Shown: one piece after another, positions 37,745 to 47,244 of the stretch
Position numbering within the stretch: position 1 is the first letter of the stretch
Layout: every line of letters begins with the position of its first letter
Source: Paenarthrobacter nicotinovorans
GTDB taxonomy: Bacteria; Actinomycetota; Actinomycetes; Actinomycetales; Micrococcaceae
NCBI RefSeq assembly: GCF_007670255.1
Contig: NZ_SZVS01000008.1
Coordinates: forward strand, 1 to 64,000
Direction of reading: 5' to 3'
Length of the DNA: 64,000 nucleotides
The notes under the pieces: generated by a model
What the model was told of the DNA's origin: nothing
Database searches by the model: none
The model's input: the letters and a program-made list of their open reading frames with translations, nothing else
Position numbers and translations under genes: made by a program

Positions 37745-40308
37745 GCGGAATGACTGAAACAGCAGCACCCAAGGCGTTCCCGCAGAAGCTGGCCCGGCTT
37801 GCCGATGAGCAACGGCACCGGCTGTTGGAATTTTTCGAGCCTGCGCATTCCGAATGGGCTGCTGGCGGGGAAGCCCTTAACGGTTACCGTCAGCAGTTTG
37901 CCCGTTATCTCGAGGAACTCGACCCCGAGGGGCGGAAGGGAGCGTTCGCCCTGACCTTCAAATACATACATGAGCGCAAGTATGGAATCGTCGAGTGGCG
38001 CCATGAACAGCCCGATAACCCCGGTGGACGGGTTCGAATGCCGTCACTGGTAGAGCAGGGGCTTTACGCGTTGTCGGCGATGGCTCCGTTGGAGTGGGAT
38101 TTCGAAGAACTCGACTGGATGCTCTCCCACGTGCCCTACTCGCAATACATCTTTCCGTCGTGGCGGCAGGCATTTCACGAGCCCGTGATGTCACTTGATT
38201 CCTCTGAACGCAGGAGCATTCCGGCTGCGACGCGCCGAATGGAAGCCATCCTTCTCCTGGATTTCCGGGATGGGCCGGGCCTGCACCCCGAAGTGCGGAA
38301 GTTCAATGAATTGCTGCTCGATGACGACCCCGGGACCGGCCGCATACCGCTGCAGTACGTAACCGATGACGACGACTTTGGGCCCCGGGTCGGCGAGACA
38401 CTCCAAGCCGTTTTCCCCGGGTACCAGTCCGCACGACTACTACTTTTCATGAGCGAACTGACCGGTCCCAAGCCCACTGCCAAGTGGAAGCGCGCGGCAG
38501 CGAAGTACGTGGCCGAGCAGCCTGTGGCACTAATGGCCGCTCAGCGACTGCTTGGCATTACAGCGGAGCGAAACCCGACATCGGACTTTGGTGAGTTCTC
38601 CTGTCTCACCCCGTACTCGGGATCGGTGGTTCGCGCTTCTTTGTGGCTGCTGGCTTTCCAACCGGATGCCCCGGAACAGATAAGCCTCATCCGTGATGCC
38701 AGCGCCTACCTCGGAGCCGGACACAATGGCAAGAACGGAGTCTGCCGTTCAACAACAGGAGCCAACGCGGGTGTTGAGGCGCTGTTGGAGATCGCCAGGA
38801 GCCACCCGGACGCCACCACTGAAGTGGTTGGTGCCCTCGCAAGGATCCGCGATGTTGTTAAAAACAAGAATCTGCATAAGCGCCTTGTCAGCGTCATCGA
38901 CCAGCTCTCCTCGGAACGGGGCATCGCCCCCTCGGAACTCCTGGAAACGGCTGTTCCGGATCTCGGGTTCGATGCCCAGGGCGTCAGGGAATTTGCCGCG
39001 GGCAGCTACACGGCAAGGGTCGCCCTGACAAACTCAACCGGTGCCGCAGCCGTGGAGCTGGTTTGGGTCGATGTGGACGCCAGACGCGTGGCAATGCCGT
39101 CTGAGTTCAAGAACACGCCGCTGCTTGCTGAAGTAAAACTAGCCGTGAGCGAAGCAAAAAGGAGCCTCGGCAGCCAGCGCCGGCGGCTGGAGGGCCTTAT
39201 GGCTTCAGACAGGTCGTGGACCGGGGCCGACTTCCGGACCCGGTACCTGGAACACCCCGTGGTCGGAACCATCGCGCGGCAGCTGCTGTGGACCCTGGCA
39301 TCCAACGAAGGCGGATTTTCCGGTTACCCTAGGCGCATTGAGGGGGACGCGGGCTGGGAACTGGCGGGAATCGACGGTGAAGTCCGTGAAATCACCAGCG
39401 ACGCCGTCGTCGTGTTGTGGAAGCCCTGGGAGCGCGGTGCGGAGGAAGTGCGGGCTTGGCGCCTGCACCAGATGAAGCAACAGATCAGGCAGCCCTTCAG
39501 GCAGGTGTACCGCGAGCTGTATCTGCTCACCGACGCCGAGCGGCAGACCAAGCTGTATTCCAACCGGTTCGCGGCTCATATCCTTGACTATCCGAGGGCG
39601 CAGGCGCTCCTGAAAGACCGTGGTTGGCACGGCACGCAGTTGGGCTCTTGGGACGGCGGCCAAGACAGCCAACTCTACGTAGAGTTCCTTGACGAGCGGC
39701 TCAGGGCGGGTTTCAGCATCGAACTCCTCGAAGTCCACGACGACCTGGCATCTCTGTGCACAACCAACAGGGTGTGGTTCGAACGGAACGTAGCCCGGGA
39801 TACCTGGGAGCCAGTAGACCTCGGTGAGGTGCCACGGGCAGTTTTCAGCGAAGCAATGCGTGATGTTGATTTGGTTACCGCAGTGGCCGCAATCGGGCCG
39901 GACCTGGAATGGGCGGACCACCCCAACAGCTCTGTCCAGATTTACTGGAGCGCTTCACATACAGCGCCTCTCACGGAATCCGCCCAGACGCGACGCGAAT
40001 ACCTTGCCAACATCCTTCCCCGCACAATCCTTGCAGAGAATTGTGAGTTGACTGATCGCCATCTCCTCGTCCGAGGCACGCTTCGTAGCTACAAGATCCA
40101 CCTCGGGTCAGGAAACATCCTGATGGAACCGGACGACTCCTACCTTTGCATTGTTCAAGCGCCCGGCTCACGAGCAGAACGCATCTTCCTTCCCTTCGAG
40201 GAAAAGGCGGGACGGCTGGCTACGATTCTGTCCAAAGCCTTCATGCTCAGTAATGACCACAAGATCAAGGATCCCTCCACCCTTAGCCAGATCCAGGGCA
40301 GCCGATGA
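37741..40308 (+). CDS. DUF4132 (MolR-like) large protein
   Basis: 855 aa soluble protein. The middle third is helical and repeat-like (LLEIARSHPDATTEVVGALARIRDVV...KRLVSVIDQL), the DUF4132 core is at about 530-690 (ELAGIDGEVREITSDAVVVLWKPWERGAEEVRAWRLHQMKQQIRQPFRQVYRELYLLT), and the C-terminus matches the DUF7737-type segment (LRSYKIHLGSGNILMEPDDSYLCIV...ILSKAFMLSND). E. coli MolR/YehI belong here; their job is unsettled. ATG at 37741 overlaps the previous stop; a second ATG at 37750 is possible. No membrane or catalytic motif I recognise. Confidence 0.8.
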   Translation: MSGMTETAAPKAFPQKLARLADEQRHRLLEFFEPAHSEWAAGGEALNGYRQQFARYLEELDPEGRKGAFALTFKYIHERKYGIVEWRHEQPDNPGGRVRMPSLVEQGLYALSAMAPLEWDFEELDWMLSHVPYSQYIFPSWRQAFHEPVMSLDSSERRSIPAATRRMEAILLLDFRDGPGLHPEVRKFNELLLDDDPGTGRIPLQYVTDDDDFGPRVGETLQAVFPGYQSARLLLFMSELTGPKPTAKWKRAAAKYVAEQPVALMAAQRLLGITAERNPTSDFGEFSCLTPYSGSVVRASLWLLAFQPDAPEQISLIRDASAYLGAGHNGKNGVCRSTTGANAGVEALLEIARSHPDATTEVVGALARIRDVVKNKNLHKRLVSVIDQLSSERGIAPSELLETAVPDLGFDAQGVREFAAGSYTARVALTNSTGAAAVELVWVDVDARRVAMPSEFKNTPLLAEVKLAVSEAKRSLGSQRRRLEGLMASDRSWTGADFRTRYLEHPVVGTIARQLLWTLASNEGGFSGYPRRIEGDAGWELAGIDGEVREITSDAVVVLWKPWERGAEEVRAWRLHQMKQQIRQPFRQVYRELYLLTDAERQTKLYSNRFAAHILDYPRAQALLKDRGWHGTQLGSWDGGQDSQLYVEFLDERLRAGFSIELLEVHDDLASLCTTNRVWFERNVARDTWEPVDLGEVPRAVFSEAMRDVDLVTAVAAIGPDLEWADHPNSSVQIYWSASHTAPLTESAQTRREYLANILPRTILAENCELTDRHLLVRGTLRSYKIHLGSGNILMEPDDSYLCIVQAPGSRAERIFLPFEEKAGRLATILSKAFMLSNDHKIKDPSTLSQIQGSR

Positions 40309-40311
40309 GCG

Positions 40312-40794
40312 TCAGCCAGTTTCACGGGCAGTCCGGGCCCTAAGAATGCTGATGAGTAGTTCGGGGCGGTCTGTGCTGGCGATGACGGTCTTGCCGTTTT
40401 TCATCGTGATGCTGATCTCGGGGCCGCCGACCAGGTATCCCACCATGCCGGGTCCCATGTACCGAAGCCCGTAGCCGTTGATGCCGGCGGCGTTGTCGGT
40501 GGTGACCATGGCGATTTGGTCCCGAGGCAGTTTGCGTTTGAAAATGCCGCAAAAGTCTATGACCACATTTTGTTGATCGACTCTCACCGTGACCGTCATG
40601 AAGCCGACAAATGCCCCGGTCGGCAGCATCACCAAGGGGACCAACAGGAAGTCGATGCGGCGCTGAGCCAATGCGAGAGCTATGAAGAGCACGCCGAAGG
40701 CCATGATCGCCAGCCCGATGTAAAGGGGCAACAGTGTTGCCCGCACCCGGGAGTAGTAAAGCAGCGGAGCCGGCATTACCGATCGATCTGACAT
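40312..40794 (-). CDS. Two-helix membrane protein with PH-like domain
   Basis: 160 aa. Two adjacent helices at about 20-62 (LLPLYIGLAIMAFGVLFIALALA and FLLVPLVMLPTGAFVGFMTV) followed by a small beta-rich domain (VRVDQQNVVIDFCGIFKRKLPRDQIAMVTTDN ... GPEISITMKNGKTVIASTDRPELLISIL) like bacterial PH-domain (bPH2) membrane proteins. Starts 6 bp after fadD stops with AGGAG in between, so it is the last gene of PMT-fadD. Function unknown. Convergent with the DUF4132 gene by 3 bp. Confidence 0.75.
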   Translation of the reverse strand: MSDRSVMPAPLLYYSRVRATLLPLYIGLAIMAFGVLFIALALAQRRIDFLLVPLVMLPTGAFVGFMTVTVRVDQQNVVIDFCGIFKRKLPRDQIAMVTTDNAAGINGYGLRYMGPGMVGYLVGGPEISITMKNGKTVIASTDRPELLISILRARTARETG

Positions 40795-40800
40795 GCGCTC

Positions 40801-42633
40801 CTACTTCGCGTAGAGCTTCTCCACAGTCGAGGAAAAGTCTGCAACCACGGCCGCGCGCTTGAGCTTCAGTGACGGCGTCAGGTGCCCGGACTCGACGCTG
40901 AGTTCTGCCGTGATGAAGGCGAACTTCCTGATGGACTCAGCCGCCGAGACGAGCTTGTTGGCCTCATCCACGGCAGACTGCACGGCCGCCCTCACACGCT
41001 CGTCGTGGGCTGCTTCCTCAAGACTGAGAGCGGGATGCTTATTCTCGGTGCACCAATCCGCGAGGCCCTCAGGGTCCAGACTGATCAAGGCCGCCACGAA
41101 GGGTCTCCCGTCGCCCACGACGACAGCCTGACCCACCAGCGGGTGTTCGCGCAGCTTCTCTTCCAAAGGAGCAGGGGCCACGTTTTTGCCGCCGGCAGTC
41201 ACCAGAAGATCCTTCTTGCGGCCGGTGATGGTCAGGAAGCCGTCAGCGTCCAGCTCACCCAGGTCTCCGGTCCGGAAGAAGCCATCCACAAAGGCGGCCT
41301 CAGTGGCTTCCTCGTTGCCGTGGTAGCCCTTGAACACCCCGATGCCCTTGACCAACACCTCGCCGTCCTCGGCCACCCGGATGGTGGTTCCCGGCAGGGG
41401 GATACCCACGGTGCCGATGCGCGACATGCTGGGCGTGTTCACCGTGCAGGGGGCGGTGGTTTCAGTCAGGCCGTAGCCTTCCAGAACGGGGACACCAGCA
41501 CCGTGGAAGAAGTGGTTGTCCCGCAGGCTCAGTGGGCTGGCTCCAGAGACCGTGTAGCCTACGTTGCCACCGAAAATCTCCCTCACCTTGGGATAGAGAA
41601 GCTTGTTGAACGCGCTGTGCTTGGTTCGCAGCAGCCACCCCGGGCCCACGCCTTTCCCGCGCGAGGCGAGATCAACCGCCGTCGAATATTCGACGGCGGT
41701 TGCGGACGCCGCCGCGAAAAGGCCGGCTTTTCCGGACATGGCGGCCTTGTGGCTGGCTCCGGCGTAGACCTTTTCGAAGATCCTTGGGACAGCCAGCAGG
41801 AACGTCGGCTTGAAGGATCCGAGGTCTGCCATCAACCCGCTGGCTCCGGCGCTGTGACCCAGGGTGATGCCTGCGGTGAGGCACACTACCTGGACGGCCC
41901 TGGCGAGGACGTGTGCCAGTGGGAGGAACATCAAGGTCCTTGCTCCCGGTTGCATCAGGAGCTCCGGCAGGAACGGGATAACGTTCCGGGCCACCAGCAC
42001 GAAATTTCCGTGGGTGATTTCGCAACCTTTTGGCTTGCCCGTGGTTCCTGAGGTGTAAACGATGGAGGCGATATCGGCCAGCTTTGCTGCGCTGCGCTGA
42101 CGCTCCAGTTCTGCATCCATGACGCCGATCCCGACGGCGGACACGCTGGTGAGGTTGGGGGCGTCGCCGTCGTGTTCCATCCGGATGATGGCGATGGGGT
42201 CCTCGCCGAGGAGCGCGGACTGGTCCACTACGGAATGAACCAGTTGGGCCTTCGCGGCGTCCTCCACAAAGATGCGCCGGGCTCCGGAATCGGCCAGGAT
42301 CCATTCGATCTGGCCTGCGGACGACGTCTCGTAGATGGGCACTGTGACGCCGCCAGCCATCCAGATTGCGAAGTCCACCAGGGTCCACTCGAAGCTCGAA
42401 TGCGACAAAACCGCCACGGGGTCACCAGGGTTGAGTCCGCCGGCGATGAGTCCCTTGGCCAACGCGGTGACGTCCGCGAGGAACCGCGCGGCTGAAACGT
42501 TGAGCCAGCCGTTGGCTGTGTTGTGCGCGTACAGGACGCCGAACGGATCCTTGGCGCACCGCTCCAGAAGCAGGTCCGTCACATTGCTGTCCTCGTCGGC
42601 CTCGACCAGGAGCTCCGTGCTGGCTTCCCTCAC
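40801..42633 (-). CDS. AMP-dependent acyl-CoA synthetase (long-chain FadD type)
   Basis: Activates a fatty acid to acyl-CoA through an acyl-adenylate. 610 aa, FadD15-like length. AMP-binding loop VYTSGTTGKPKG at about 192-203, the GYGLTETTAP motif, and the ITGRKKDLLVTAGGKNVAPAPLE hinge before the C-terminal lid with its catalytic Lys near LTPSLKLKR. GTG start with AGGAGG six nt upstream; that site overlaps the end of the PMT gene (10 bp gap), so they are cotranscribed. Chain-length preference is inferred from family only. Confidence 0.92.
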   Translation of the reverse strand: MREASTELLVEADEDSNVTDLLLERCAKDPFGVLYAHNTANGWLNVSAARFLADVTALAKGLIAGGLNPGDPVAVLSHSSFEWTLVDFAIWMAGGVTVPIYETSSAGQIEWILADSGARRIFVEDAAKAQLVHSVVDQSALLGEDPIAIIRMEHDGDAPNLTSVSAVGIGVMDAELERQRSAAKLADIASIVYTSGTTGKPKGCEITHGNFVLVARNVIPFLPELLMQPGARTLMFLPLAHVLARAVQVVCLTAGITLGHSAGASGLMADLGSFKPTFLLAVPRIFEKVYAGASHKAAMSGKAGLFAAASATAVEYSTAVDLASRGKGVGPGWLLRTKHSAFNKLLYPKVREIFGGNVGYTVSGASPLSLRDNHFFHGAGVPVLEGYGLTETTAPCTVNTPSMSRIGTVGIPLPGTTIRVAEDGEVLVKGIGVFKGYHGNEEATEAAFVDGFFRTGDLGELDADGFLTITGRKKDLLVTAGGKNVAPAPLEEKLREHPLVGQAVVVGDGRPFVAALISLDPEGLADWCTENKHPALSLEEAAHDERVRAAVQSAVDEANKLVSAAESIRKFAFITAELSVESGHLTPSLKLKRAAVVADFSSTVEKLYAK

Positions 42634-42643
42634 TGCTTGCCTC

Positions 42644-44449
42644 CTAGATCCACGACGGCATCCACATTCTCATTCGCCATTCCTGGTAGCTGATGACTTC
42701 CGCCGTCAGCACCGGATAGAAGAAGGCCGTGGCAATGACGGCCAGAACCACGACACCTGCCACCACATACAGCCCGGTGCGTTTACGCCAGGGGGGATCG
42801 GTGCTGCGTCCGAGCACCAAGCCCAAAACGTACGTCAGGGCAAGGACCAGGAACGGTTCGAACGAGACCGCGTAGAAGATGAACATGGTGCGTTCGGGGT
42901 ACATGAACCACGGCAGATATCCGGCGGCGACCCCGGCGAGGATGGCTCCGGCCCGCCAATCGCGGCGTCCCGCCCACCAGAACAGCAAGATGACCAAGGC
43001 GATCGTTCCGCCCCACCAGACCACGGGATTTCCCACTGGCAGGATCGCCGAGGAGCAGGTCTCCACGAGGCAGCCCGCTGTTCCCTGCTTGGGTGACTGG
43101 TAGTAGAAGGACGTGGGGCGGCCCATGACCAGCCAGGTCCATGGACTGGATTGATAGGGATGTTCGGCGCTGAGCCCCTGGTGGAACTTGTACGCCTCCA
43201 AGTGATAGTGCGCCAGTGAGCGCACGGAATTGGGCAACCAATCCCAGCCCGGCGCCGGGTTGGTGACAGCCCACTGGCGGTAATAGGCGTCCTTCGACAG
43301 GAACCAGCCTGTCCAGGTTGCGGTATAGGTGACCACCATGACCGGAATGATGGTGAAGAACGCAGGGATGCCGTCTTTGACGACACCGGCACTGAACCAA
43401 TTCCTGATACCCGCGATCCGGCGGGCGTTCAGGTCCCAGAGCACGGTCATGACTCCAAAAACCGCCACGAAGGACAACGCAGACCATTTGGTTCCCACGG
43501 CGAGCCCGAGGCAGATGCCGGCCACAAGGCGCCACCACCTCATTCCCAACCAGGGGCCGGCCACCAGTTGGCTCGCCAACGGCCGGTTGCCGGGCGAAGC
43601 AGCCGCTTGCGCGGCGAGCCGGGAGGCCAGACGACGGCGGCCGTCGTCGCGGTCCATCAGAAGGGCGCCAAAAGCGGCGAAGAGCCAGAACGCGAGAAAG
43701 ATATCAAGCAGCGACGTCCGTGAAAGGACCAGATGGTGCCCGTCAACGGCGAGCAGCAGACCCGCAACCGCCCCAAGGGTGTGGGAGCGGAACAGCTTCA
43801 GGGCAATGAGCGAAACCAGGAAGACCGTGAGCGTGCCGGTGAGGGCTGCTCCGAACCGCCAGCCGAAAGGGTTGTCGGCGCCGAACAGCCACATACCGAA
43901 GGCGATCATCCACTTGCCAACCGGTGGATGGACAACGTACTCGGGGGTGTTCAGCAGGATGTCGGGGTTGCCGGCGTTGAAGGAGTCGTTGGCATTGGCC
44001 GGCCAGCTACGCTCATAGCCGCTTACCAGATAGGAGTATGCATCCTTGACGTAGTACGTTTCGTCGAAAACCAGGCTGTGAGGGACGTCAAGCCGGAAGA
44101 ACCGGAGGATGCCGGCAAGGACCGCGCTGATCGTGGGAATCAGCCAGAACCAAAGCCTCAACGATGCCGGGTAATCGCGCCAGCTCTGGATACCGCCGAT
44201 GAGGCGCTGCTTCAACGCTTCGACACTGAATGCCTCAGCGGGGCGCTCAATCCAGCGGTGCCCGTCGAGGCCTCGACCAGCCCCTGGCTTCTTCTTCCCG
44301 TCGCGGATTGTTCCCGGAGGTTGCCAAGCAATCAGTTTCCTTACCGGATCCCGGGAAATTGTCCCGTCAGGGCGGTGGCCCACGACGCCCGGCAGGTCCG
44401 GCGTTGCGGGACTCCCGGATGCGGTGTCGGATACGGGTGACTGGTTCAC
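42644..44449 (-). CDS. Protein O-mannosyltransferase (PMT, GT39)
   Basis: Transfers mannose from polyprenyl-phosphate-mannose to Ser/Thr of exported proteins at the outer face of the membrane. 601 aa, about ten helices. The acidic pair in loop 1, VFDETYYVKDAYSYLVSGYERSW, is the catalytic DE motif of Pmt proteins; a short soluble N-terminus of about 100 residues precedes helix 1. GTG start six nt after TAGCAT (44456-44461), leaderless. Divergent from rsmI by 76 bp, just as Rv1002c (Pmt) is from Rv1003. Confidence 0.92.
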   Translation of the reverse strand: MNQSPVSDTASGSPATPDLPGVVGHRPDGTISRDPVRKLIAWQPPGTIRDGKKKPGAGRGLDGHRWIERPAEAFSVEALKQRLIGGIQSWRDYPASLRLWFWLIPTISAVLAGILRFFRLDVPHSLVFDETYYVKDAYSYLVSGYERSWPANANDSFNAGNPDILLNTPEYVVHPPVGKWMIAFGMWLFGADNPFGWRFGAALTGTLTVFLVSLIALKLFRSHTLGAVAGLLLAVDGHHLVLSRTSLLDIFLAFWLFAAFGALLMDRDDGRRRLASRLAAQAAASPGNRPLASQLVAGPWLGMRWWRLVAGICLGLAVGTKWSALSFVAVFGVMTVLWDLNARRIAGIRNWFSAGVVKDGIPAFFTIIPVMVVTYTATWTGWFLSKDAYYRQWAVTNPAPGWDWLPNSVRSLAHYHLEAYKFHQGLSAEHPYQSSPWTWLVMGRPTSFYYQSPKQGTAGCLVETCSSAILPVGNPVVWWGGTIALVILLFWWAGRRDWRAGAILAGVAAGYLPWFMYPERTMFIFYAVSFEPFLVLALTYVLGLVLGRSTDPPWRKRTGLYVVAGVVVLAVIATAFFYPVLTAEVISYQEWRMRMWMPSWI

Positions 44450-44525
44450 CCGCCCATGCTACCTGTCGATCCTTGGCGCCAAGCTGAACTGCTGTTTCGC
44501 CCGGCGTGGGCAGTAGGCTTGGCAG
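44450..44525. promoter_or_regulatory. Divergent leaderless promoters of PMT and rsmI
   Basis: The 76-bp gap holds TAGCAT (44461-44456 on the minus strand) six nt before the PMT GTG, and TAGGCT (44514-44519) six nt before the rsmI GTG. The two -10 elements are about 55 bp apart and their -35 regions must abut or overlap, so one bound factor could affect both genes. No strong -35 is seen on either strand. Confidence 0.6.
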
Positions 44526-45452
44526 GTGGACGAAGAGCGAAGCACCCCCGTTGAAACCCCGTTGGACAACGAATCCCGTGAACCGGGGAAGCCTGCGGTT
44601 CCCAACGGGTTCGCCCCTGGAGTTGGCCGGATCGTCCTTGCCGCCACGCCCATAGGCAACGTCGGCGATGCGTCCTCACGGTTGATTGAGCTCCTGGGAA
44701 CCTCGGACATCATCGCGGCGGAAGATACCCGCCGCCTGCACCGGCTGGTCCAGTCCTTGGGCGTGGAAGTCTCGGGCCGGGTCATCAGCTACCACGAACA
44801 CAACGAGGCCACCAAGACCGCTGAGCTGCTGGATCATGTGCGCGCCGGGAAGACCATTCTCATGGTCAGCGACGCCGGTATGCCGGCAGTCTCGGACCCG
44901 GGTTTCCGTCTGGTGGAGGGCGCTGTGGAGGCCGGCTTGACTGTCACCGCGGTTCCCGGGCCGTCTGCTGTCTTGACGGCACTTGCCCTGTCGGGCCTGC
45001 CGACGGACCGCTTCTGCTTCGAAGGCTTCCTGCCGCGGAAGTCCGGAGACCGGAATTCCCGCCTGGCCGATCTTGCTGATGAACGCCGGACCATGGTCTT
45101 CTTCGAGGCTCCGCACCGGCTCGAAGTCATGCTGCGCGCACTGCACGAGCGCTTCGGAGCGGACCGTCGGGTGGCCGTGTGCCGGGAGCTCACCAAGACC
45201 TACGAGGAAGTCATCCGGGGCACCTTGCGTGAGCTTCTGGAGTGGGCCGAGAACAATGAGGTCCGCGGTGAGATCGCCGTGGTCGTGGCTGGTGCGCCTG
45301 AACAGGAGCCCGGCAAGCCCGAGGACCACGTTGCCGCAGTGAACGAGCTCATTTCCCAGGGCATCCGCTTGAAGGAGGCCGTGGCGGCCGTTGCCGAGGA
45401 CGCGCGCGTCAGCAAGCGGGAGCTGTACTCAGCGGTGTTGGCAGCCCGCTGA
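44526..45452 (+). CDS. rsmI: 16S rRNA (cytidine1402-2'-O)-methyltransferase RsmI
   Basis: SAM-dependent ribose methylation of 16S C1402 in the decoding centre. 308 aa. RsmI/tetrapyrrole-methylase fold: LAATPIGNVGDASSRLIELL, DIIAAEDTRRLHRL, MVSDAGMPAVSDPGFRLV and PGPSAVLTALALSGLPTDRF are all present, with a C-terminal VAEDARVSKRELYSAVL segment. GTG start six nt after TAGGCT, leaderless. About 30 acidic or Pro-rich residues precede the domain. Confidence 0.95.
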   Translation: MDEERSTPVETPLDNESREPGKPAVPNGFAPGVGRIVLAATPIGNVGDASSRLIELLGTSDIIAAEDTRRLHRLVQSLGVEVSGRVISYHEHNEATKTAELLDHVRAGKTILMVSDAGMPAVSDPGFRLVEGAVEAGLTVTAVPGPSAVLTALALSGLPTDRFCFEGFLPRKSGDRNSRLADLADERRTMVFFEAPHRLEVMLRALHERFGADRRVAVCRELTKTYEEVIRGTLRELLEWAENNEVRGEIAVVVAGAPEQEPGKPEDHVAAVNELISQGIRLKEAVAAVAEDARVSKRELYSAVLAAR

Positions 45453-45458
45453 CAAAGC

Positions 45459-45472
45459 TGTGCAGCTGCACA
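45459..45472. promoter_or_regulatory. Perfect 14-bp palindrome upstream of gabD
   Basis: TGTGCAGCTGCACA is an exact palindrome 139 bp before the gabD start, just after the rsmI stop. It may be an operator for a GntR/GabR- or LacI-type regulator of gabD; CAGCTG-centred sites are common for several families, and no regulator gene is beside it. Confidence 0.4.
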
Positions 45473-45611
45473 AAATGGCGTCCGTATGGCAGTGCGTGAA
45501 GGCGTAGACACTCCTTCCGGCGGGGCAGTACCGTGGCAGTAATTCAAGCCACTTCCGGCAAGGAACCCCCGTGGTGCAAATCTCCAAAGCACCCAAGACG
45601 AAGGAGTCGCC

Positions 45612-47093
45612 ATGACTGTCACGGTTGAACGCGAAAGCGAACTGCTGGCTTCCGTTCCCACCGGCCTGCTGATCAACGGTCAGTGGCGCCCGGCTGGGTC
45701 GGGTAAGACCTTTGATGTAGAGGACCCCGCCACGGGCAAGGTCCTGCTCAGCATCTCCGACGCCGGCGCGGAGGACGGTGCCGCCGCCCTCGACGCCGCC
45801 GCTGCCGCACAGGCCGACTGGGCCCGCACGGCCCCGCGCGAACGCGGTGAAATCCTGCGCCGCGCCTTCGAGCTTGTTACCGAACGCGCCGAGGACTTCG
45901 CCCTCCTCATGACTCTGGAAATGGGCAAGCCGCTGGCCGAAGCCCGCGGTGAAGTGACCTACGGTGCTGAGTTCCTGCGCTGGTTCTCGGAAGAAGCTGT
46001 CCGCGTATCCGGCCGCTACTCCGCTGCCCCGGACGGCAAGAACCGCCTGCTCGTCCAGAAGAAGCCGGTTGGCCCCTGCCTGCTGATCACCCCGTGGAAC
46101 TTCCCGCTGGCCATGGCCACCCGTAAGGTTGCCCCGGCTGTGGCCGCCGGTTGCACCATGGTCCTCAAGCCTGCCAACCTCACCCCGCTGACCAGCCTGC
46201 TCTTCGCACAGGTCATGCAGGAAGCCGGCCTTCCCGCGGGTGTCCTGAACGTCATCCAGACTTCCACGGCCGGTGCGGTTACCGGCCCGTTGATCAAGGA
46301 CGACCGCCTCCGCAAGATTTCCTTCACCGGCTCCACTCCGGTGGGCCAGGCACTCATCCGTGAAGCTGCGGACAAGGTCCTGCGCACGTCCATGGAACTG
46401 GGCGGCAACGCGCCCTTCGTCGTGTTCGAAGACGCCGACCTGGACAAGGCTGTTGAAGGCGCCCTCGCTGCCAAGATGCGCAACATGGGCGAGGCCTGCA
46501 CGGCGGCCAATCGCTTCATTGTGCACGAGTCCATTGCTGACGCCTTCGCTGAGAAGTTCGCCGCCAAGATCGGTTCGCTCACCACCGCCCGCGGCACCGA
46601 GCCTGAGTCCAAGGTCGGCCCGCTGATCGACGGCAAGGCACGCGACGGCGTCCACGCCCTGGTCAGCGAGGCCGTTGAAGGTGGCGCCGAGGCAGTCACC
46701 GGTGGTGCCGCCGTCGACGGTCCCGGTTACTTCTACAAGCCCACCGTGCTGAAGAACGTTGCCGAGGACGCCCGCATCCTCAAGGAGGAGATCTTCGGAC
46801 CGGTAGCCCCGATCATCACCTTCTCCTCCGAAGATGACGCCGTTCGCCTGGCCAACAACACCGAGTACGGTCTGGTGGCCTACGTCTTCACCAAGGACCT
46901 GAACCGCGGCCTGCGCATCAGCGAACGGATCGAGACCGGCATGTTGGGCCTGAACGCCGGCGTCATTTCCAACGCCGCCGCTCCGTTCGGTGGCGTCAAG
47001 CAGTCCGGCCTCGGCCGCGAAGGCGGTTCCGAAGGCATCGAAGAGTACCTCTACACCCAGTACGTAGGTATCGCGGACCCGTACGCCGACTAG
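45612..47093 (+). CDS. gabD: NAD(P)-dependent succinate-semialdehyde dehydrogenase
   Basis: Oxidises succinic semialdehyde to succinate, the end of the GABA shunt. 493 aa aldehyde dehydrogenase. Catalytic Cys296 (GEACTAANRF) and general-base Glu262 (MELGGNAP); the FTGSTPVGQ cofactor loop and the C-terminal GVKQSGLGREGGSEGIEEYL segment match GabD. AAGGAG precedes the ATG by six nt. No GABA aminotransferase or permease is adjacent, so it stands alone. Another aldehyde of similar size cannot be excluded as substrate. Confidence 0.93.
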   Translation: MTVTVERESELLASVPTGLLINGQWRPAGSGKTFDVEDPATGKVLLSISDAGAEDGAAALDAAAAAQADWARTAPRERGEILRRAFELVTERAEDFALLMTLEMGKPLAEARGEVTYGAEFLRWFSEEAVRVSGRYSAAPDGKNRLLVQKKPVGPCLLITPWNFPLAMATRKVAPAVAAGCTMVLKPANLTPLTSLLFAQVMQEAGLPAGVLNVIQTSTAGAVTGPLIKDDRLRKISFTGSTPVGQALIREAADKVLRTSMELGGNAPFVVFEDADLDKAVEGALAAKMRNMGEACTAANRFIVHESIADAFAEKFAAKIGSLTTARGTEPESKVGPLIDGKARDGVHALVSEAVEGGAEAVTGGAAVDGPGYFYKPTVLKNVAEDARILKEEIFGPVAPIITFSSEDDAVRLANNTEYGLVAYVFTKDLNRGLRISERIETGMLGLNAGVISNAAAPFGGVKQSGLGREGGSEGIEEYLYTQYVGIADPYAD

Positions 47094-47142
47094 GCTGCGA
47101 AGGATCCCGTCGGCCGCTCTCGCAACAAGAACGGTTGACACC

Positions 47143-47182
47143 CAGGGCCCGGCCAGGAACCACAAGTTCCGGCCGGGCCCTG
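47143..47182. terminator. Hairpin between convergent gabD and the transglutaminase gene
   Basis: CAGGGCCCGGCC (47143-47154) pairs with GGCCGGGCCCTG (47171-47182), with inner GGAAC/GTTCC pairing and a short CACA loop. About 17 bp of very stable stem, no T run. Likely bidirectional terminator. Confidence 0.7.
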
Positions 47183-47244
47183 TGCCGTTGGTGCTAGTGT
47201 GCCGTTGGCGCTCATGCGCCGTCGGAGCCTTGGCGACTGGGGCC

